A stretch of DNA of 8,463 bases from an uncultured Candidatus Competibacteraceae bacterium (GTDB lineage: Bacteria; Pseudomonadota; Gammaproteobacteria; Competibacterales; Competibacteraceae): positions 1 to 8,463 of the forward strand of contig CALMNY010000349.1 of NCBI GenBank assembly GCA_937872125.1, written 5' to 3'. Both the position numbers and the translations under genes were made by a program. The notes under the pieces were generated by a model, which did not search any database, had not been told where the DNA came from, and saw nothing but the letters and a program-made list of their open reading frames with translations. Of this stretch, positions 6,377 through 8,463 are shown piece by piece (the first letter of the stretch is position 1; the number at the start of each line of letters is the position of its first letter).

Positions 6377-7633
6377 TCAGCTTTCACATGATTCGGCCTG
6401 TCCAGTTCGCCGATTTCCCAGCCACAGCCAAACCCACGTCAGCACCTGCCCGGCCAGCGCCAGCCCGAACGCCCATTGATAGCCCGGTTCGGCGTAGCCG
6501 CCGCCCGGCGCTGGCCACTGATTGATGATCGCCCCCATGCCCCACTGCCCGGCGAACGCTGCTACGAACACCAGCAGGTTCAGCGCCGTGTTCACCCGGC
6601 CCGCCAGCGCCGGCGGAAACGCCTGGGTCAGGATCGCGTAGTTCAGCGTCCCGGCGGTGCCGAAGAAGCCAAACAGCGCCCACAGCGCCCACAGCGGTTC
6701 CAGCTTCAGCAGCAACGCCAGTTGCGCCAGCATGAACAGCGCCATGCCGCCCGCCGCCACCGCCAGCGGCGGAATGCCGCGCCGCGACAGGCGATAAGCC
6801 AACTGGCCCATGCCCAGAAATCCCGCCACCATTGCCGCCGCCACCCAGAACAGGTAACCAGCGGCGGCGGTTTTATCCAGCCCGGCGACATCGCGCAGCC
6901 ACGGCCCCGCCCACAGTCCCTGAATCGCCAGGAACGAGGCTTGAGAGACGACGCTGCTCGGTGCGATCCGCCAGAACACCGGACTGCGGAAAATCGCCGC
7001 CACGCCGCCCCATTGCTCGCGCCAATCGCTCGCTGGCGCGGCACTGCTCCGTTCCGGTACGGCCAGCCACAAGGCGGCCGCCACCGCGACCGTCAAAATC
7101 GCCAGGCCCGCGAACACGCCCCGCCAACCCGTCAGATGGAGAGCCGCTTCCACCGGTGCGGTGGCGACCAGCGCGCCCAGCCCGCCCGCCGCCAGCACCC
7201 AGCCATTGACTGCTGGGAGGCGCGCGGCGGGAAACCACACGACAAACGCCTTGAAGCTGGCCATCAGACAAGCGGACACGCCCAGCCCGATCAGGCCCCG
7301 GCCAATGACCAATTCGGTCGAATTGCTGCTGGCCGCGAACAACCCTGCGCCCGCCGCCGCGAACAGCAGCAACACGGCTTCCACCCGGCGTGGACCAAAC
7401 CGGTCCAGCAACAGACCCAGCGGTAGTTGGAACGCGGCGAAGGTCAGGAAATAGACGCTGGTCAGCAGACCGAGATCACTGGCGTTCAGCCCCAGGTCCG
7501 CCGCCAGATGGGGCGACAGTACAGCATTGATGGTGCGGTAGACATAGGACAGGAAATAGCCGGCGGCGAACGGCAGGAAGATGCGAAACACGAGAGCTGG
7601 CGGCAGATTTTGGGGAGGATTTTGCCGGTGCAT
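6377..7633 (-). CDS. Major facilitator superfamily (MFS) transporter
   Basis: Inner-membrane permease of 418 residues, the usual MFS length, almost entirely hydrophobic helices separated by short loops; about 12 transmembrane helices are expected. The cytoplasmic loop between helices 2 and 3 carries motif A as GLLLDRFGPRRVE (73-85), diagnostic for the superfamily. A second Arg-containing conserved region, VIGRGLIGLGVSACL (109-123), corresponds to helix 4. A longer soluble loop near residues 195-210 separates the two six-helix halves. Helix 1 ends in YVYRTINAVLSPHLAADLGL, a form common in uncharacterised proteobacterial MFS permeases. The ATG at 7633 lies 20 bases after the stop of the SGNH esterase gene, so the two are probably cotranscribed. 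Its own Shine-Dalgarno is weak (AGCGGA). Substrate and direction of transport cannot be read from the sequence. Confidence 0.93.
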   Translation of the reverse strand: MHRQNPPQNLPPALVFRIFLPFAAGYFLSYVYRTINAVLSPHLAADLGLNASDLGLLTSVYFLTFAAFQLPLGLLLDRFGPRRVEAVLLLFAAAGAGLFAASSNSTELVIGRGLIGLGVSACLMASFKAFVVWFPAARLPAVNGWVLAAGGLGALVATAPVEAALHLTGWRGVFAGLAILTVAVAAALWLAVPERSSAAPASDWREQWGGVAAIFRSPVFWRIAPSSVVSQASFLAIQGLWAGPWLRDVAGLDKTAAAGYLFWVAAAMVAGFLGMGQLAYRLSRRGIPPLAVAAGGMALFMLAQLALLLKLEPLWALWALFGFFGTAGTLNYAILTQAFPPALAGRVNTALNLLVFVAAFAGQWGMGAIINQWPAPGGGYAEPGYQWAFGLALAGQVLTWVWLWLGNRRTGQAESCES

Positions 7634-7653
7634 GTCCGCTTAGCCCACCGAAC

Positions 7654-8379
7654 TTATTGCGCCATCGCCGCCGCCAGAGAGTCCGCCCAGGCGCGATAGC
7701 CGGCGGGCGAAGGATGCAGACCGTCGTGGCAAAAGAAGTCCCGTTCAAACCGCCCTGGCAGCGGTACATGGTGGACATCCGGCAACCGGTGCGTCAGTCG
7801 AGCGGCGGCCTGATCCAGCACCCGCGCCCGTATGCCGAGCACGGTCCGCAACGGCGCGGGCAGCGCGGGAAATTCGCCCATCGGCGGCACCGCCGCCAGG
7901 AATACCGGCGCGGGTCCGGTCTTCTCGCGCACTGCCGCGATCAGCCGCCGCAGATCGCTTGTCCAGCGGCTCGGCCCACGCAGCGCCAGCGTATCGTTGA
8001 CGCCCAGCACTACCACCACGGCGTCCTGTGGTTCGGGTTGCAGTCGCCGCACCAGCAGCGTGTGGGTTGCAGCGGCAGTCACGCCATTTTTGCCCACGGC
8101 TTGCCACTGGACGGTGCGACCGGTCCGAGTCGCCAGCGCCCGCGCCAGTTGCGCGGCCAGCGCCTGCTCCTGCGTTGGCGCGCCGACGCCCGCCACCGTA
8201 GATTCCCCCAGCACCAGTAGACGCAACGGCGTTCCGCCGCCCGCCGCCACGCCCTCGCGCGGCCCGGCGGCTTCCGGCAACCGTGGAACCCGGCTGCGCA
8301 GCCGAAGTCCCTGCGCCAGCGCCACCGGCAACAACGGCCAGGTCGCCATCAACCGGAGATGTCCGGTCCATTCCATCAT
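7654..8379 (-). CDS. SGNH/GDSL-family esterase with N-terminal hydrophobic segment
   Basis: Serine hydrolase of 241 residues, probably an esterase or lysophospholipase-type enzyme acting on ester bonds. All SGNH blocks are present. Block I is LVLGESTVAG with nucleophile S60 (GES rather than GDS). Block II is a Gly in AVGKNG (G96 or G99). Block III is VLGVND with N128. Block V is CHDGLHP with D219 and H222 completing the triad. Residues 9-24 (LRLMATWPLLPVALAQ) are hydrophobic and may be a signal peptide or membrane anchor; ALA-Q could be a cleavage site. The reading frame allows a start 11 codons further up, but GGAGAG sits at the right distance before the ATG at 8379. Natural substrate unknown. 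It leads into the MFS gene 20 bp downstream. Confidence 0.9.
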   Translation of the reverse strand: MMEWTGHLRLMATWPLLPVALAQGLRLRSRVPRLPEAAGPREGVAAGGGTPLRLLVLGESTVAGVGAPTQEQALAAQLARALATRTGRTVQWQAVGKNGVTAAATHTLLVRRLQPEPQDAVVVVLGVNDTLALRGPSRWTSDLRRLIAAVREKTGPAPVFLAAVPPMGEFPALPAPLRTVLGIRARVLDQAAARLTHRLPDVHHVPLPGRFERDFFCHDGLHPSPAGYRAWADSLAAAMAQ

Positions 8380-8384
8380 CTTTA

Positions 8385-8390
8385 CTCTCC
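8385..8390 (-). promoter_or_regulatory. Shine-Dalgarno GGAGAG deciding the SGNH esterase start
   Basis: GGAGAG on the minus strand, with GGAG 7 bases before the first of two adjacent ATG codons (8379 and 8376). It favours this start over the in-frame ATG at 8412, which would overlap the likely end of the upstream gene. Confidence 0.75.
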
Positions 8391-8408
8391 AGCCACACGG
8401 TGGCCTGA

Positions 8409-8463
8409 TCAAGACCCGTCGGACCGATGTGCCAGCCGGTACACCTTCTCCTGCAACCAGGTC
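8409..8463 (-). CDS. Probable 3' end of an unidentified upstream gene (partial)
   Basis: The minus-strand frame entering at 8462 reads TWLQEKVYRLAHRSDGS and stops at TGA (8411-8409). Its third codon positions are mostly G or C (14 of 17), as in the neighbouring genes, and the peptide looks like an amphipathic helix followed by a polar tail. The stop lies 29 bases before the SGNH start, typical operon spacing. The piece is too short to identify. The alternative is that it is non-coding leader. Confidence 0.45.
   Translation of the reverse strand, partial: TWLQEKVYRLAHRSDGS

Noticed and set aside
6155..6391. 78-codon plus-strand frame in the spacer
   Set aside because: It crosses the composition change into AT-rich DNA, has no Shine-Dalgarno or domain, and runs into the end of the MFS gene on the other strand.
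6476..7426. Plus-strand 316-codon frame opposite the MFS gene
   Set aside because: Arg/Gln/His-rich translation, as expected from the antisense of hydrophobic Ala/Leu codons; the MFS frame is unambiguous.
8380..8412. Upstream in-frame ATG for the SGNH esterase
   Set aside because: It lacks a Shine-Dalgarno and would overlap the probable upstream stop; the ATG at 8379 has GGAGAG at proper spacing.

Overview
The window is a high-GC bacterial chromosome segment with densely packed genes. Protein families and gene spacing suggest a proteobacterium, most likely a gammaproteobacterium. That is an inference from family resemblance; nothing here fixes the genus. I see no phage, transposon, plasmid, CRISPR, tRNA or rRNA sequence.

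Layout. Bases 1-2479 (+) hold the 3' part of a membrane-anchored serine/threonine protein kinase. Its N-lobe ATP-binding motifs lie off the left edge. The catalytic domain is followed by one transmembrane segment, about 380 residues of Pro/Ala-rich low-complexity sequence with internal tandem repeats, and a small C-terminal segment with the only two cysteines of the exported part. Bases 2470-4109 (-) hold a translationally coupled pair: a DUF72/YecE-family protein followed by a helix-turn-helix protein with a Lys/Pro-rich N-terminus. The two genes overlap by ATGA, and the second converges on the kinase gene with a 10-bp tail-to-tail overlap. Bases 4290-6092 (-) hold a 600-residue acyl-CoA dehydrogenase with its own upstream region and a clear intrinsic terminator. 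Bases 6093-6376 are a non-coding spacer whose right half is AT-rich. Bases 6377-8379 (-) hold an MFS permease preceded, 20 bp upstream, by a secreted or anchored SGNH/GDSL esterase. The last 55 bases appear to carry the 3' end of another minus-strand gene.

How the genes relate. The minus strand has three probable transcription units: (partial gene)-esterase-permease, acyl-CoA dehydrogenase alone, and DUF72-HTH. The kinase is transcribed toward the last of these. The metabolic genes look ordinary. The least ordinary element is the kinase with its long repetitive exported tail, next to a convergent HTH protein that also has a low-complexity Pro-rich region. A functional link between those two is speculative. 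I do not see convincing evidence for a new multi-gene system.
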